A stretch of DNA of 64,000 nucleotides from Citrobacter europaeus (GTDB lineage: Bacteria; Pseudomonadota; Gammaproteobacteria; Enterobacterales; Enterobacteriaceae), in NCBI GenBank assembly GCA_020099315.1, contig CP083650.1:3162001-3226000 (forward strand), in the 5' to 3' direction. Positions 1-8,906 of the stretch are shown here, in pieces (positions within the stretch are counted from its first letter, which is position 1; every line of letters begins with the position of its first letter). The notes under the pieces were generated by a model that was not told the origin of the DNA, ran no database searches, and saw only the letters and a list, made by a program, of their open reading frames with translations. Both the position numbers and the translations under genes were made by a program.

Positions 1-1534
1 CGCGCCACAGGCCGCTGACGGCCAGGGATCCCCAGTTCTCGGGTAACGCTTGATTGATATTTAGCGAAAAGCTGTTCTTACGACCAAAATCGTTCTGATA
101 GTAGTCCGCAACGTCATAAACATCATTTTCATCGCGGTCATAGTGATTTTTGTTATTCGCCCATACGTAGTCATTAAAGGTACGATAATTTCGCGAGGAG
201 TAACGAAAAGCTGCCAGCGCAAACTGCGTGCCGGTCTGAGCGACATACTTATTCCACGCAACCTGATAACTCTGACCATCAAAAACATCACCATTGTCCT
301 GCTCACTATGCGATCGCGTGGCGTCTACCGATACTGCGCCAATGGGTGTATTCCAACCGGTCCCGAGCACAAATGAGGTATAGTTTTGTGACAGCATAGT
401 GCCGCCATAGACCGTAAGCAGATTGTTCAGACCATATTGATAGCTACCTTGCAGGAAATCATACTGATTGCCAGCCCCCTCTATATGACTGCGCCCAGCA
501 GCAAAATCATATTTCGATACGCCCGACTGCAGCATATTTGGTACAGATGAATAAGGCACCAGATAACGAGATACCGAACCATCCGCTTCTTTCACGCTCA
601 CATCTAAATCCGCACCACCGCCAGCGAGCTGGAGATCATCAATAGCAAATGGGCCAGGTGGAACTTCTTTCTGGTAAATAACAAAGCCGTTTTGTTCGAT
701 GGTTACCAGCGCGTTGCTCTGGGCAATCCCGCGGACTACTGGGGTAAAATTCTGTTTTGAGTTCGGTAACATTTGCATATCGCGCCAGATACGCACACCA
801 CGAAAACGTACCGCATCAAAGATATCCGCGCCGGTATACATATCTCCGGTACGTAGCGTGCCAAGTATTTGTGGGATACCTCGCTCCATATATAGCGTAT
901 TACTTTTCCAGTTGCCGCTGCCCTCGTTGCCTTTGGTATAGTTGGCATTTGAGTGCAACTGCCACCCTGACAGGTTCAACCCGCTATTCAGGTTCACATA
1001 GCTGCTTTTATCATCACCACCGTGTTTATAATTACTGTAATACTGGCTGGCGTAATAAGAGGTATAAAAAGCGTTAACACCGCGATCCCAGGTTTCAGGC
1101 GGCATATATCCTGGTTCATATTCCAGCACATACGCCTGCGGAACGCTTAGATTCAAAATAAATTGCCCGATGTCATAACCAACACTGCCGCCCTGAACTG
1201 CTTCACGTAGCGGCACGCACTCCTCTTTTTTATCCGTTTTAATATTCTCTGTGCGAATACCAATTTGCTGCAATTGTGCCCAGGACAGACATGTCGCGTC
1301 AGGATCAGCGTTGATATTAATTTCGTACCGGCCACGCCACTGGTTATTAAGATAAACATCCATTTCATATATGCCGGGCATTGGCTTATCACCATCAATT
1401 TGATAGCGAGAGATTTTCTCGCCGTTCAAACCGCCGATCATAAAATTTGTATCAAACGTGTCTTCTTCAGCCCATGAGGATGAAGTGGCTAACACTGACA
1501 AGATTGCCAGTGTAATGGAGTTTATCTTTGACAT
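1..1534 (-). CDS. yehB: Fimbrial outer-membrane usher, partial (YehB/StcC type)
   Basis: The minus-strand frame from the ATG at 1534 stays open to base 1, giving about 511 residues; ushers are usually 800–850, so the C-terminal part lies outside the window. Residues 1–22 form a signal peptide ending in SSSWA. The mature start (a DTFDTNFMIGG-like segment, then a conserved D-Y-Y-N type beta-domain entry) and many alternating Tyr/Gly beta-barrel strands fit the PapC/FimD family. The usher is the outer-membrane pore that receives chaperone–subunit complexes and exports the growing pilus. It lies 13 bp downstream of the chaperone gene, in one operon with it and the major subunit. The family call is firm; the Yeh assignment rests on gene order next to yehE and mrp. 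Confidence 0.85.
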   Translation of the reverse strand, partial: MSKINSITLAILSVLATSSSWAEEDTFDTNFMIGGLNGEKISRYQIDGDKPMPGIYEMDVYLNNQWRGRYEININADPDATCLSWAQLQQIGIRTENIKTDKKEECVPLREAVQGGSVGYDIGQFILNLSVPQAYVLEYEPGYMPPETWDRGVNAFYTSYYASQYYSNYKHGGDDKSSYVNLNSGLNLSGWQLHSNANYTKGNEGSGNWKSNTLYMERGIPQILGTLRTGDMYTGADIFDAVRFRGVRIWRDMQMLPNSKQNFTPVVRGIAQSNALVTIEQNGFVIYQKEVPPGPFAIDDLQLAGGGADLDVSVKEADGSVSRYLVPYSSVPNMLQSGVSKYDFAAGRSHIEGAGNQYDFLQGSYQYGLNNLLTVYGGTMLSQNYTSFVLGTGWNTPIGAVSVDATRSHSEQDNGDVFDGQSYQVAWNKYVAQTGTQFALAAFRYSSRNYRTFNDYVWANNKNHYDRDENDVYDVADYYQNDFGRKNSFSLNINQALPENWGSLAVSGLWR

Positions 1535-1547
1535 AATCAGCCCTTGA

Positions 1548-2228
1548 CTATCTTTCCGTTTTTATTTTTTCACTTAAGTAGTTTCCGTGATCGTCAATAA
1601 GAGTAACCTTGTAATGATTAACGACAGCAGCAGTGACAACCTTTTTATCTGACCACGGAGCAAGCAACACTGTCTCGCTGTTTATTTTTGAATTACCCAC
1701 GAGCTCAGGTATCGTTATCCAGTTGGCAGAATTGTTTTTGATATTAATGCCACCACTGATATATTTGACGCTTAAGCGAGAAAAGCTTTTTTCATCTACA
1801 CCGGCAATGCCCTGCGGACGATATATAAATTTGATGCGATTCTGCATAGCAAATTTAATCATATTCTTCCCTGCTGATTCCGCAGAATTAGGAGGAATAT
1901 CCAACACATTAAGAAAAAAAAGGCTTTCACGATCTTTTGGCAGCGTATTTGCCAGTTGCCTGATTTTGAGTTGTTGGCCGGAACCTCCGCTGACCTTAGC
2001 CACGGGAGGATTCATCACGAATGGCACCTGGATTTTTTCTGGTGGCAGGCTGGTATCTCCGTCATCTATCCAGGACTGAACCAGGGAACTACGGCTACCT
2101 TCATTCATTAACTGTACGGTAATTTCTTTTTTCTGTGCCGGATAAATGACACGTGTGCCGTAAATGTACACCCCACCCCATGCAGGCAATACTGTGCCAG
2201 CTAATAATAATGCTATTATATTTTTCAT
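1548..2228 (-). CDS. yehC: Periplasmic fimbrial chaperone (YehC/StcB type)
   Basis: A 226-residue PapD/FimC-family chaperone. It has a short signal peptide (about residues 1–18) followed by GVYIYGTRVIYP, the first strand with the conserved subunit-binding Arg. The N-R-I-K-F-I-Y-R-P segment near residue 130 carries the conserved Lys and closes the first immunoglobulin-like domain; the second domain follows. The protein caps fimbrial subunits in the periplasm by donor-strand complementation and delivers them to the usher encoded just downstream. The gene begins 63 bp after the major subunit gene and belongs to the same minus-strand operon. Length and fold match the family (about 220–240 residues). 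Base composition is A+T-rich, as in the rest of the fimbrial block. Confidence 0.9.
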   Translation of the reverse strand: MKNIIALLLAGTVLPAWGGVYIYGTRVIYPAQKKEITVQLMNEGSRSSLVQSWIDDGDTSLPPEKIQVPFVMNPPVAKVSGGSGQQLKIRQLANTLPKDRESLFFLNVLDIPPNSAESAGKNMIKFAMQNRIKFIYRPQGIAGVDEKSFSRLSVKYISGGINIKNNSANWITIPELVGNSKINSETVLLAPWSDKKVVTAAVVNHYKVTLIDDHGNYLSEKIKTER

Positions 2229-2291
2229 TATAATTATCCTTACTACGGAAATAATCGGCGACCAGAGCCGCCGATAAACAGGATAGCAATC

Positions 2292-2831
2292 TTAATCAGT
2301 AACAACAGTCATCGTCAGCGAAGAGGCAACGTCACCAGCGGAAACAGCGGCAGTACCAATTTTTGCGTAGCGTGCGCTAAAGTTCAGCGTATATTTATTG
2401 TCTGCGGTTTTGGTTAACTCAATACCTGTATCTGGGTTAACCTGTTTAGTAAAGTCATCACCATAGTAAACGGAGAAGCCAGCACCATTATTTGCGGCAG
2501 TATTTCGTGTAATATATTTATTAGTGCTATCAAATTGAGAACTGGAGAAAGTAATTTTCGGTGCTTTATCCCCGGTACATTCAACAGTCAATGGCACGGT
2601 AGTCTTATTTGAGTATCCGTCATAAACACCACCCGCACTTAAGGTATTTAATCTGTCAGCACCAATTTGGTTCATACCAATGGTCGCCGTGGAGTCACCC
2701 GTAAATTTACAGGTTGTTCCAACCACCTTACCAGTAATAATCAGTTCACCCTGATCGGTATCAGCAGCAAAAGCCCCAGCGCTCATAAATACAGCAGACA
2801 GTACAACAGCAGAAATAACTGAACGTTTCAT
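2292..2831 (-). CDS. yehD: Major fimbrial subunit (YehD/StcA type)
   Basis: A 179-residue FimA/F17-like pilin. Residues 1–22 are a signal peptide ending in AGAFA. The mature protein has two cysteines (in TTCKF and VECTG) that would form the disulfide of the immunoglobulin-like pilin fold, and a C-terminal beta-strand for chaperone pairing. It is the first gene of the minus-strand fimbrial operon, ahead of chaperone and usher, and so is probably the main structural subunit. Length equals that recalled for E. coli YehD (about 180). A 270-bp A+T-rich region separates it from yehE and probably holds the operon promoter. The function is certain at family level; expression conditions cannot be read from the sequence. 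Confidence 0.88.
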   Translation of the reverse strand: MKRSVISAVVLSAVFMSAGAFAADTDQGELIITGKVVGTTCKFTGDSTATIGMNQIGADRLNTLSAGGVYDGYSNKTTVPLTVECTGDKAPKITFSSSQFDSTNKYITRNTAANNGAGFSVYYGDDFTKQVNPDTGIELTKTADNKYTLNFSARYAKIGTAAVSAGDVASSLTMTVVTD

Positions 2832-3105
2832 AGTATCTTCCTTAATGAATTGAATTCTATTTGTTAAGAGGGTTTAACTCTTGAAATTAAATTCGCACAC
2901 TAGAAACGTTACCGCAATGTAAACGCGTTGTTTTATTGATTTAAAACAAGTTACAAAGTGCAATATAATTGCAACAAATAAATTGAGTTCTTTATTGTTT
3001 ATAAATTAATAAATTTAGGAGATTAACTGTCGGAGTGAAATTCTTTGAGGAAATAATTAACCATGTATCATTCACCACAAAAATACATGGTTAATAAAAG
3101 ACTTT
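2832..3105. promoter_or_regulatory. A+T-rich upstream region of the fimbrial operon
   Basis: No gene is supported here. The stretch is strongly A+T-rich, with runs such as ATAAATTAATAAATTTAG, typical of fimbrial promoters silenced by H-NS. It should contain the promoter of the subunit–chaperone–usher operon, but I cannot pick a hexamer pair with confidence. Confidence 0.4.
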
Positions 3106-3396
3106 CTAATCATAACGAGTCAGCACAATCTGCCGTGTAGCGTCGCCGGGGACAGTAACAATTTCCGTTACCGCACCTTTTGTTGGTTTGGAGACACCCT
3201 CTCTGACGTTTGAAAAGGAAACGGCATTGCCACAGCGTTGCTGCACTTCGTTATTGACAACATCAGTGCTGCAGGTAGGCTCGGTTACTCGACCACTTAT
3301 ATTCACGGTGGCAGTCTCTGCGGCAAAAACAGAAGCGCTCATTCCATACATCAGAGTAATAACTCCCAAGAATAAACTAATTTTCATAGCATTCAT
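3106..3396 (-). CDS. yehE: YehE-family small secreted protein (DUF2574)
   Basis: A small exported protein of 96 residues from the ATG at 3396, or 93 from the ATG at 3387, the length of E. coli YehE. A signal peptide ends near SVFAAE. The mature part keeps the family pattern: ETATVNISGRVTEPTCS, then QQRCG, then an Arg-Asp-rich end (IVLTRYD). The two cysteines could form a disulfide. The fold resembles the first strands of a fimbrial subunit, but the protein is too short to be a complete pilin. It is co-oriented with and upstream of the fimbrial operon. A longer frame opens at 3462, but its extra residues do not look like a signal peptide. An AGGA lies just before the 3396 ATG; 3387 remains possible. 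The role is unknown. Confidence 0.75.
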   Translation of the reverse strand: MNAMKISLFLGVITLMYGMSASVFAAETATVNISGRVTEPTCSTDVVNNEVQQRCGNAVSFSNVREGVSKPTKGAVTEIVTVPGDATRQIVLTRYD

Positions 3397-3597
3397 TATT
3401 CCTGTATTGGGCGGAAACAGCGTGCAAGCCGTCTGGCTGTGAGTAATGGTTAACTCTCTCACCAGAACTAATTGAGATTGTAGATTAATAGGATGAATTT
3501 GATCAATTCAAATGATGCATTGAAGCGATTTATTCAGAAAAAGACATGGATTATACAGGCAGGATAAACAATATAACGAAGTTTATTCACCCCATAC

Positions 3598-3631
3598 ATT
3601 CACCGCATCAATTTATTATGATGCGGTGAAT
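3598..3631 (-). terminator. Strong hairpin downstream of mrp
   Basis: A perfect 13-bp inverted repeat (3598–3610 and 3619–3631, arm ATTCACCGCATCA) with an 8-base loop begins 18 bp after the mrp stop. On the mrp strand no U-tract follows, so it may act as a 3'-end stabiliser or need Rho rather than being a classical intrinsic terminator. Confidence 0.55.
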
Positions 3632-3648
3632 ATCTGTCACGCGGTTAA

Positions 3649-4758
3649 TTACACGGCGCGAAAGGCAATCTCGCCCGGAATAACTTCACCCTGCCAGTAA
3701 AGCTGGGCAGCTACACGCCCAGCCAGGTCACGGTAAATGGCGGTAAATTCACTGTCAGGACGACTGATAACCGTCGGGGTACCACGATCGAGGTCTTCAC
3801 GCAGAGAGATATGCAGCGGCATCTGTCCCAGCAGTTGGGTGTGATACTGCTCAGCCAGCTTCTGCGCGCCTCCGGTGCCAAAGATTGGCTCATGATGACC
3901 GCAGTTGCTGCAAATATGCATGCTCATATTCTCAACAATACCCAGCACCGGCACTTCGACTTTTTCGAACATCACGATGCCTTTTTTCGCATCGATAAGC
4001 GCAATGTCCTGCGGAGTGGTCACCACAACAGCCCCCGTGACCGGAATGTTCTGCGCCAGCGTCAACTGGATGTCACCGGTGCCCGGCGGCATATCCAGTA
4101 CCAGGTAATCAAGATCCGGCCATAGGGTTTCCTGCAGCATCTGCAGCAGTGCTTTGCTGGCCATCGGACCACGCCACACCATTGCGTTATCGTCAGTGAC
4201 CAGATAACCAATAGAGTTCGTCGCCAGACCGTGAGACATGATCGGCGCCATGTGGGTACCGTCTGGCGAGGTTGGCCGCTGGTTTTCCGCGCCGAGCATC
4301 GTTGGGATAGACGGCCCATAAATATCGGCGTCCAGAATCCCTACCTTCGCGCCTTCCGCAGCCAGCGCCAAAGCCAGGTTCACGGCGGTAGAAGATTTAC
4401 CCACGCCGCCTTTACCCGAACTGACGGCGATAATGTTTTTTACACCATTAATGCCTGGCTGGTTTTTCACGCGTTTCAGCGTCGCAATGTTATGCGACAG
4501 CTTCCAGTCGATCGCTTTCGCACCGGTAATACGCAACAGATCGGCGCTACATTGCTCTTTTAATTCCTCAAACGCGCTATGCCAGACAAACGGCATGACC
4601 AGCTCAACGTGCAACGTGTCATCCATCCAGGCGACGTGGTGCAACGCTTTAAGCGTCGTCAGATTATGCTTCAGGGTTGAATGCTGAAAATTCGCCAGCG
4701 TCCCGGCAACCATGGCGCGCAGGGTCTCTGGTGATTTGGCCTGGGATTGTGCGTTCAT
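3649..4758 (-). CDS. mrp: Iron–sulfur cluster carrier ATPase Mrp (ApbC)
   Basis: A 369-residue Mrp/NBP35-family P-loop ATPase that binds and transfers Fe-S clusters in the cytoplasm. Residues 1–90 form the N-terminal MIP18-like domain. The deviant Walker A with two lysines, SGKGGVGKS, lies at 114–122, and the cluster-binding CxxC is Cys283–Cys286 (CSNC). The frame extends upstream to 4797, but the ATG at 4758, preceded by an AAAGGAG Shine–Dalgarno, gives exactly the E. coli length and N-terminus. It is divergent from metG, as in E. coli. The alignment from memory with E. coli Mrp is nearly complete. Confidence 0.97.
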   Translation of the reverse strand: MNAQSQAKSPETLRAMVAGTLANFQHSTLKHNLTTLKALHHVAWMDDTLHVELVMPFVWHSAFEELKEQCSADLLRITGAKAIDWKLSHNIATLKRVKNQPGINGVKNIIAVSSGKGGVGKSSTAVNLALALAAEGAKVGILDADIYGPSIPTMLGAENQRPTSPDGTHMAPIMSHGLATNSIGYLVTDDNAMVWRGPMASKALLQMLQETLWPDLDYLVLDMPPGTGDIQLTLAQNIPVTGAVVVTTPQDIALIDAKKGIVMFEKVEVPVLGIVENMSMHICSNCGHHEPIFGTGGAQKLAEQYHTQLLGQMPLHISLREDLDRGTPTVISRPDSEFTAIYRDLAGRVAAQLYWQGEVIPGEIAFRAV

Positions 4759-4854
4759 CCCGACTCCTTTTTGTTGTTCTGAATATACAATAGTCACCAG
4801 GTAGTTTACTCCAACCGCAACAATTATTCATTTACGGATAAATGCCCTTATCGC

Positions 4855-4884
4855 TTGGCGCAGTAATTACCATTTTGGTACTAT
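4855..4884 (+). promoter_or_regulatory. Probable sigma-70 promoter of metG
   Basis: TTGGCG (4855–4860) and TACTAT (4879–4884) are separated by 18 bp, with the start codon about 40 bp downstream of the second box. This is a reasonable sigma-70 promoter in the mrp–metG divergent gap. It is read by eye only. Confidence 0.6.
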
Positions 4885-4922
4885 CAAAGCCCTTTTCACT
4901 ACAAAAGAAGTAATTGCCCACT

Positions 4923-6956
4923 ATGACTCAAGTCGCGAAGAAAATTCTGGTAACGTGCGCACTGCCGTACGCCAACGGCTCAATCCACCTCGGCCATATG
5001 CTGGAGCACATCCAGGCTGATGTCTGGGTCCGTTACCAGCGAATGCGCGGCCACCAGGTTAACTTCATCTGCGCGGACGACGCTCACGGCACGCCAATCA
5101 TGCTGAAAGCGCAGCAGCTTGGGATCACGCCAGAGCAGATGATCGGTGAAATGAGTCAGGAGCATCAGACTGATTTTGCAGGTTTTGACATCAGCTATGA
5201 CAACTACCACTCTACGCACAGCGAAGAGAACCGTGAGCTGTCTGAGCTGATTTACACGCGCCTGAAGGAGAACGGTTTTATTAAGAACCGTACAATCTCC
5301 CAGCTTTACGATCCGGAAAAAGGCATGTTCCTGCCGGACCGTTTTGTTAAAGGCACCTGCCCGAAATGTAAATCACCGGATCAATACGGCGATAACTGTG
5401 AAGTCTGTGGCGCAACCTACAGCCCGACCGAACTTATCGAGCCGAAATCCGTCGTTTCTGGCGCGACGCCGGTAATGCGCGACTCCGAACACTTCTTCTT
5501 TGACCTGCCGTCCTTCAGCGAGATGCTGCAGGCCTGGACGCGCAGCGGCGCGTTACAGGAGCAGGTTGCCAACAAAATGCAGGAATGGTTCGAGTCCGGC
5601 CTGCAGCAGTGGGATATTTCCCGCGATGCCCCGTACTTCGGTTTTGAAATCCCGGATGCGCCAGGCAAGTACTTCTACGTCTGGCTGGATGCGCCTATTG
5701 GCTACATGGGTTCGTTCAAAAACCTGTGCGATAAGCGTGGTGACACCACCAGTTTTGAAGAGTACTGGAAGAAAGATTCCGACGCCGAGCTTTATCACTT
5801 CATTGGCAAAGACATCGTCTATTTCCACAGTCTGTTCTGGCCTGCCATGCTGGAAGGCAGCAATTTCCGTAAGCCGACCAATCTGTTCGTACACGGTTAT
5901 GTGACGGTGAACGGCGCGAAGATGTCCAAATCTCGCGGCACCTTTATTAAGGCCAGCACCTGGCTGAAGCACTTTGATGCCGACAGCCTGCGCTACTACT
6001 ACACCGCGAAGCTTTCTTCACGCATTGATGACATCGACCTGAACCTGGAAGACTTTGTCCAGCGCGTAAACGCCGATATCGTTAACAAAGTGGTCAACCT
6101 GGCTTCACGTAACGCGGGCTTTATCGCTAAGCGTTTTGACGGCGTTCTGGCGGCTGAGCTGGCCGATCCGGCGTTGTATAAAACCTTCACCGACGCCGCA
6201 ACGGTGATTGGCGAAGCGTGGGAAAGTCGTGAATTCGGCAAAGCTATCCGTGAAATCATGGCGCTGGCCGACGTGGCAAACCGCTACGTTGACGAACAGG
6301 CTCCGTGGGTCGTGGCTAAACAGGAAGGCCGCGATGCCGACCTGCAGGCGATCTGTTCCATGGGTATCAACCTGTTCCGTGTGCTGATGACTTACCTGAA
6401 GCCGGTTCTGCCAACGCTTGCTGAACGTGTGGAAGCGTTCCTGAACTGCGAACTGAGCTGGGATGCCATTGAGCAGCCGCTGCTCGGTCACAAGGTCAAC
6501 ACCTTTAAGGCGCTCTACAATCGCATTGACATGAAACAAGTTGAAGCGCTGGTGGAAGCATCGAAAGAAGAAGTGAAAGCCGCTGCCGCACCGGTAATCG
6601 GCCCGCTGGCGGATGATCCAATTCAGGAAACCATCACCTTTGACGATTTCGCCAAAGTTGACCTGCGCGTGGCGCTAATTGAAAACGCTGAATTCGTGGA
6701 AGGTTCCGACAAACTGCTGCGTCTAACGCTGGATCTCGGCGGCGAGAAGCGTAACGTCTTCTCCGGCATTCGTTCTGCTTATCCGGATCCACAAACCCTG
6801 ATTGGACGCCAGACCATTATGGTTGCTAACCTGGCTCCTCGTAAGATGCGCTTCGGCATTTCTGAAGGGATGGTAATGGCGGCAGGTCCTGGCGGAAAAG
6901 ATATCTTCCTGTTAAGCCCGGACGAAGGCGCAAAACCTGGCCAACAGGTGAAGTAA
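4923..6956 (+). CDS. metG: Methionyl-tRNA synthetase
   Basis: A 677-residue class I aminoacyl-tRNA synthetase that charges tRNA-Met in the cytoplasm. The HIGH motif appears as HLGH at residues 22–25, and KMSKS occurs near residue 333. A zinc knuckle with CPKC and CEVC sits in the connective domain. The last ~110 residues form the Trbp111/EMAP-like tRNA-binding and dimerisation domain (KVDLRVALI onward). A TTG-initiated frame opens 9 bases upstream, but the ATG at 4923 matches the E. coli start and length. A perfect rho-independent terminator follows the gene. Nothing unusual is seen. Confidence 0.98.
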   Translation: MTQVAKKILVTCALPYANGSIHLGHMLEHIQADVWVRYQRMRGHQVNFICADDAHGTPIMLKAQQLGITPEQMIGEMSQEHQTDFAGFDISYDNYHSTHSEENRELSELIYTRLKENGFIKNRTISQLYDPEKGMFLPDRFVKGTCPKCKSPDQYGDNCEVCGATYSPTELIEPKSVVSGATPVMRDSEHFFFDLPSFSEMLQAWTRSGALQEQVANKMQEWFESGLQQWDISRDAPYFGFEIPDAPGKYFYVWLDAPIGYMGSFKNLCDKRGDTTSFEEYWKKDSDAELYHFIGKDIVYFHSLFWPAMLEGSNFRKPTNLFVHGYVTVNGAKMSKSRGTFIKASTWLKHFDADSLRYYYTAKLSSRIDDIDLNLEDFVQRVNADIVNKVVNLASRNAGFIAKRFDGVLAAELADPALYKTFTDAATVIGEAWESREFGKAIREIMALADVANRYVDEQAPWVVAKQEGRDADLQAICSMGINLFRVLMTYLKPVLPTLAERVEAFLNCELSWDAIEQPLLGHKVNTFKALYNRIDMKQVEALVEASKEEVKAAAAPVIGPLADDPIQETITFDDFAKVDLRVALIENAEFVEGSDKLLRLTLDLGGEKRNVFSGIRSAYPDPQTLIGRQTIMVANLAPRKMRFGISEGMVMAAGPGGKDIFLLSPDEGAKPGQQVK

Positions 6957-6968
6957 ATCAGACATCTC

Positions 6969-6996
6969 AAGCGCTGCAACTGCAGCGCTTTTTTTG
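6969..6996 (+). terminator. Rho-independent terminator of metG
   Basis: A perfect 9-bp inverted repeat (6970–6978 and 6981–6989, arm AGCGCTGCA) is followed by a run of seven T residues, 13 bp after the metG stop. Confidence 0.9.
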
Positions 6997-7166
6997 CTGA
7001 ATGATTTTATCCCTAATCTTAAACACACTGCCTCACTCCATTTTCGGACTGCTCAGCCAACGCGATTAGATTTATTCTATACTGCTCTGCTATTAAGGCC
7101 GTTCGGACCCATCAAATTCATTGGCGCTATTATTTAGCATCCAACATTCATGAAATGGAGTTTTAC

Positions 7167-7625
7167 ATGAAAGCGTTTCAAAAATTAGTTTCACTTGTCG
7201 CAGCGTCGGTTGTCGTTTTTTCTCTGACGGGATGTGGTGATAAAGAAGAGACAAAAACATTTAATGCCAACCTTTACGGTTCGGATATTACCGTCTCTTA
7301 CACCTATAAAGGCGATAAGGTTCTGAAACAGATCTCCGAAAGTAAAATCAGCTATGCATCGATCGGTGCCAGCAATAAAGAAGAAGCAGCGAAAGTATTC
7401 GACGCGTTAAGCGCTAAATATCAAAATATCGCGGGTATAGAAGAAAAGCTCAGCTATACAGATACCTACGCGCAGGAAAATGTCACTATCGATATGGAAA
7501 AAGTTGATATAAAAGCATTGCAGGCAATTTCCGGGATGAAGCTTTCTGAGAATGCCGATAAAAACATCAGCATGAAGCAAATGCAAACGGTAATGGAATC
7601 GGCGGGTTTTAAAGAAGTGAAGTAA
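7167..7625 (+). CDS. yehR: YehR-family lipoprotein (DUF1307)
   Basis: A 152-residue lipoprotein. A type II signal peptide ends in the lipobox LTGC with Cys23 as the lipidation site; the next residue is Gly, not Asp, so outer-membrane sorting is likely. The mature part is hydrophilic and acidic (DKEETK at its start), as in the DUF1307 family. An upstream in-frame ATG at 7155 exists, but TGGAG at 7156–7160 is well placed as ribosome binding site for 7167, and this start gives a clean signal peptide. The E. coli homologue YehR is about 153 residues and of unknown function. The gene stands alone between the metG terminator and convergent yehS. Confidence 0.9.
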   Translation: MKAFQKLVSLVAASVVVFSLTGCGDKEETKTFNANLYGSDITVSYTYKGDKVLKQISESKISYASIGASNKEEAAKVFDALSAKYQNIAGIEEKLSYTDTYAQENVTIDMEKVDIKALQAISGMKLSENADKNISMKQMQTVMESAGFKEVK

Positions 7626-7669
7626 ACCACCGGCGACCCGATATTCATCGTGGTCGCCCGCTTTACGCT

Positions 7670-8140
7670 TTAAGACTTCGCGTTATGCACGTGGAAGGTC
7701 AAACCTCGCAGGAAATAACGTAGAAACTGATCGCCGCATTCGCGATAGTTCTTATGGTCCGGTGCGCGCATCATGGCGGTGATTTCCGGCATCGACACAC
7801 GAAACTTCTGCCCGGTCATAATGGCCAGAATATCATCGGTTTTCAGCGAAAAGGCGATACGCAGCTTTTTCAGTACCGTATTGTTGTTAACACGACGCTC
7901 AAGCGCCAGTTCCGGCGCAGAATCATCTTTACCACGCAGATGATAAATCAGTCCGTTTAAAAAACCGGAGAGAATGATATCCGGGCAGCGCACAAACCCG
8001 TCTTCATCTTCTTTTGTCATCCAGGTATCGAAACCTGCGGAGGTGGATTCCATGTCAGCAAGCGCAAGAATACGCACCATGTCGTTATTGTCCGCTTTCA
8101 GGGTGTAGCGCAGGCTACGAAGAATATCGTTACTTAGCAT
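7670..8140 (-). CDS. yehS: YehS, DUF1456 protein of unknown function
   Basis: A 156-residue cytoplasmic protein with two copies of the DUF1456 unit. Each starts with a pattern like N-D-I-L-R-S-L-R-Y (residues 3–11) and N-N-T-V-L-K-K-L-R-I-A-F, and each contains an acidic E/D-rich patch followed by a small helical segment. The frame opens at 8197, but the ATG at 8140 matches the recalled E. coli length (156) and N-terminus (MLSNDILRS). It lies immediately downstream of btsR on the same strand (46 bp between btsR stop and this ATG) and may be cotranscribed with btsSR. The biochemical role is not known. Confidence 0.9.
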   Translation of the reverse strand: MLSNDILRSLRYTLKADNNDMVRILALADMESTSAGFDTWMTKEDEDGFVRCPDIILSGFLNGLIYHLRGKDDSAPELALERRVNNNTVLKKLRIAFSLKTDDILAIMTGQKFRVSMPEITAMMRAPDHKNYRECGDQFLRYFLRGLTFHVHNAKS

Positions 8141-8186
8141 AGAGCCTTCAACTGTCGGTGATGCAATGGCGCGCAGTGTATCAGTT

Positions 8187-8906
8187 TTACAGTCCAATCG
8201 CCTCTTTTAGACTTTTAAGATAACGGCGGCTTACCGGAACGGTCAGGCCGTTTCGCAAAATCAGCTCCGCCTGACCGTTATCTTCCAGACGGATCTCCTG
8301 CAATTGCGCCATATTCACCAGATATTGCCGGTGACAGCGCAGCAGAGGAGTACGACTTTCCAGCGTTCTGAGCGTCAGTTCGGTGAACCCCTCTTTACCA
8401 TCACTACTGGTCACATACACGCCGCTCATACGGCTGCTGATAAACGCCACATCATCCATTTGCAGCAGATAAATTCGGCTATGACCGCTGCACGGAATAA
8501 ACTTCAGCGCCTGCTGATTCTCGGGCAGTAGTGATACATCCTGCTTGGTGCGCTCCTGGCGTAAACGGATCAGCGTTTTTTCCAGCCGCGCTTCTTCAAT
8601 CGGTTTGAGCAGATAATCAAACGCGTGTTCTTCAAAGGCCTTCACCGCATACTCATCAAAGGCGGTAAGGAAAACAATGTACGGGCGATGCTCGGGATCA
8701 AGCATGCCGACCATTTCCAGGCCGCTGATACGCGGCATCTGAATATCAAGAAACAGGACATCCGGACGCAGCTTATGCACCGCGCCGATGGCTTCCACCG
8801 CATTCGAGCATTCCCCGACAATCTCGATGTCGCTTTGCTCCTGCAACAGGATCCGCAGATTCTCCCGCGCTAACGGTTCGTCATCGACAATCAGCACTTT
8901 GATCAT
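8187..8906 (-). CDS. btsR: LytTR response regulator BtsR (YehT)
   Basis: A 239-residue response regulator. The receiver domain (1–120) has the acidic pair Asp8–Asp9 and phospho-acceptor Asp54 (in LFLDIQMP). The C-terminal LytTR DNA-binding domain (about 136–239) has the typical R-C-H-R-Q-Y-L-V-N and P-V-S-R-R-Y motifs. Its start overlaps the btsS stop as ATGA, so the pair is translationally coupled. In E. coli BtsS/BtsR answers extracellular pyruvate and activates the pyruvate importer gene btsT, which is outside this window. The start has a GGAGGAAC ribosome binding site. Confidence 0.96.
   Translation of the reverse strand: MIKVLIVDDEPLARENLRILLQEQSDIEIVGECSNAVEAIGAVHKLRPDVLFLDIQMPRISGLEMVGMLDPEHRPYIVFLTAFDEYAVKAFEEHAFDYLLKPIEEARLEKTLIRLRQERTKQDVSLLPENQQALKFIPCSGHSRIYLLQMDDVAFISSRMSGVYVTSSDGKEGFTELTLRTLESRTPLLRCHRQYLVNMAQLQEIRLEDNGQAELILRNGLTVPVSRRYLKSLKEAIGL

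Noticed and set aside
1633..2079. A 148-codon frame opposite the fimbrial chaperone
   Set aside because: It overlaps a well-supported gene on the other strand and has no recognisable features.
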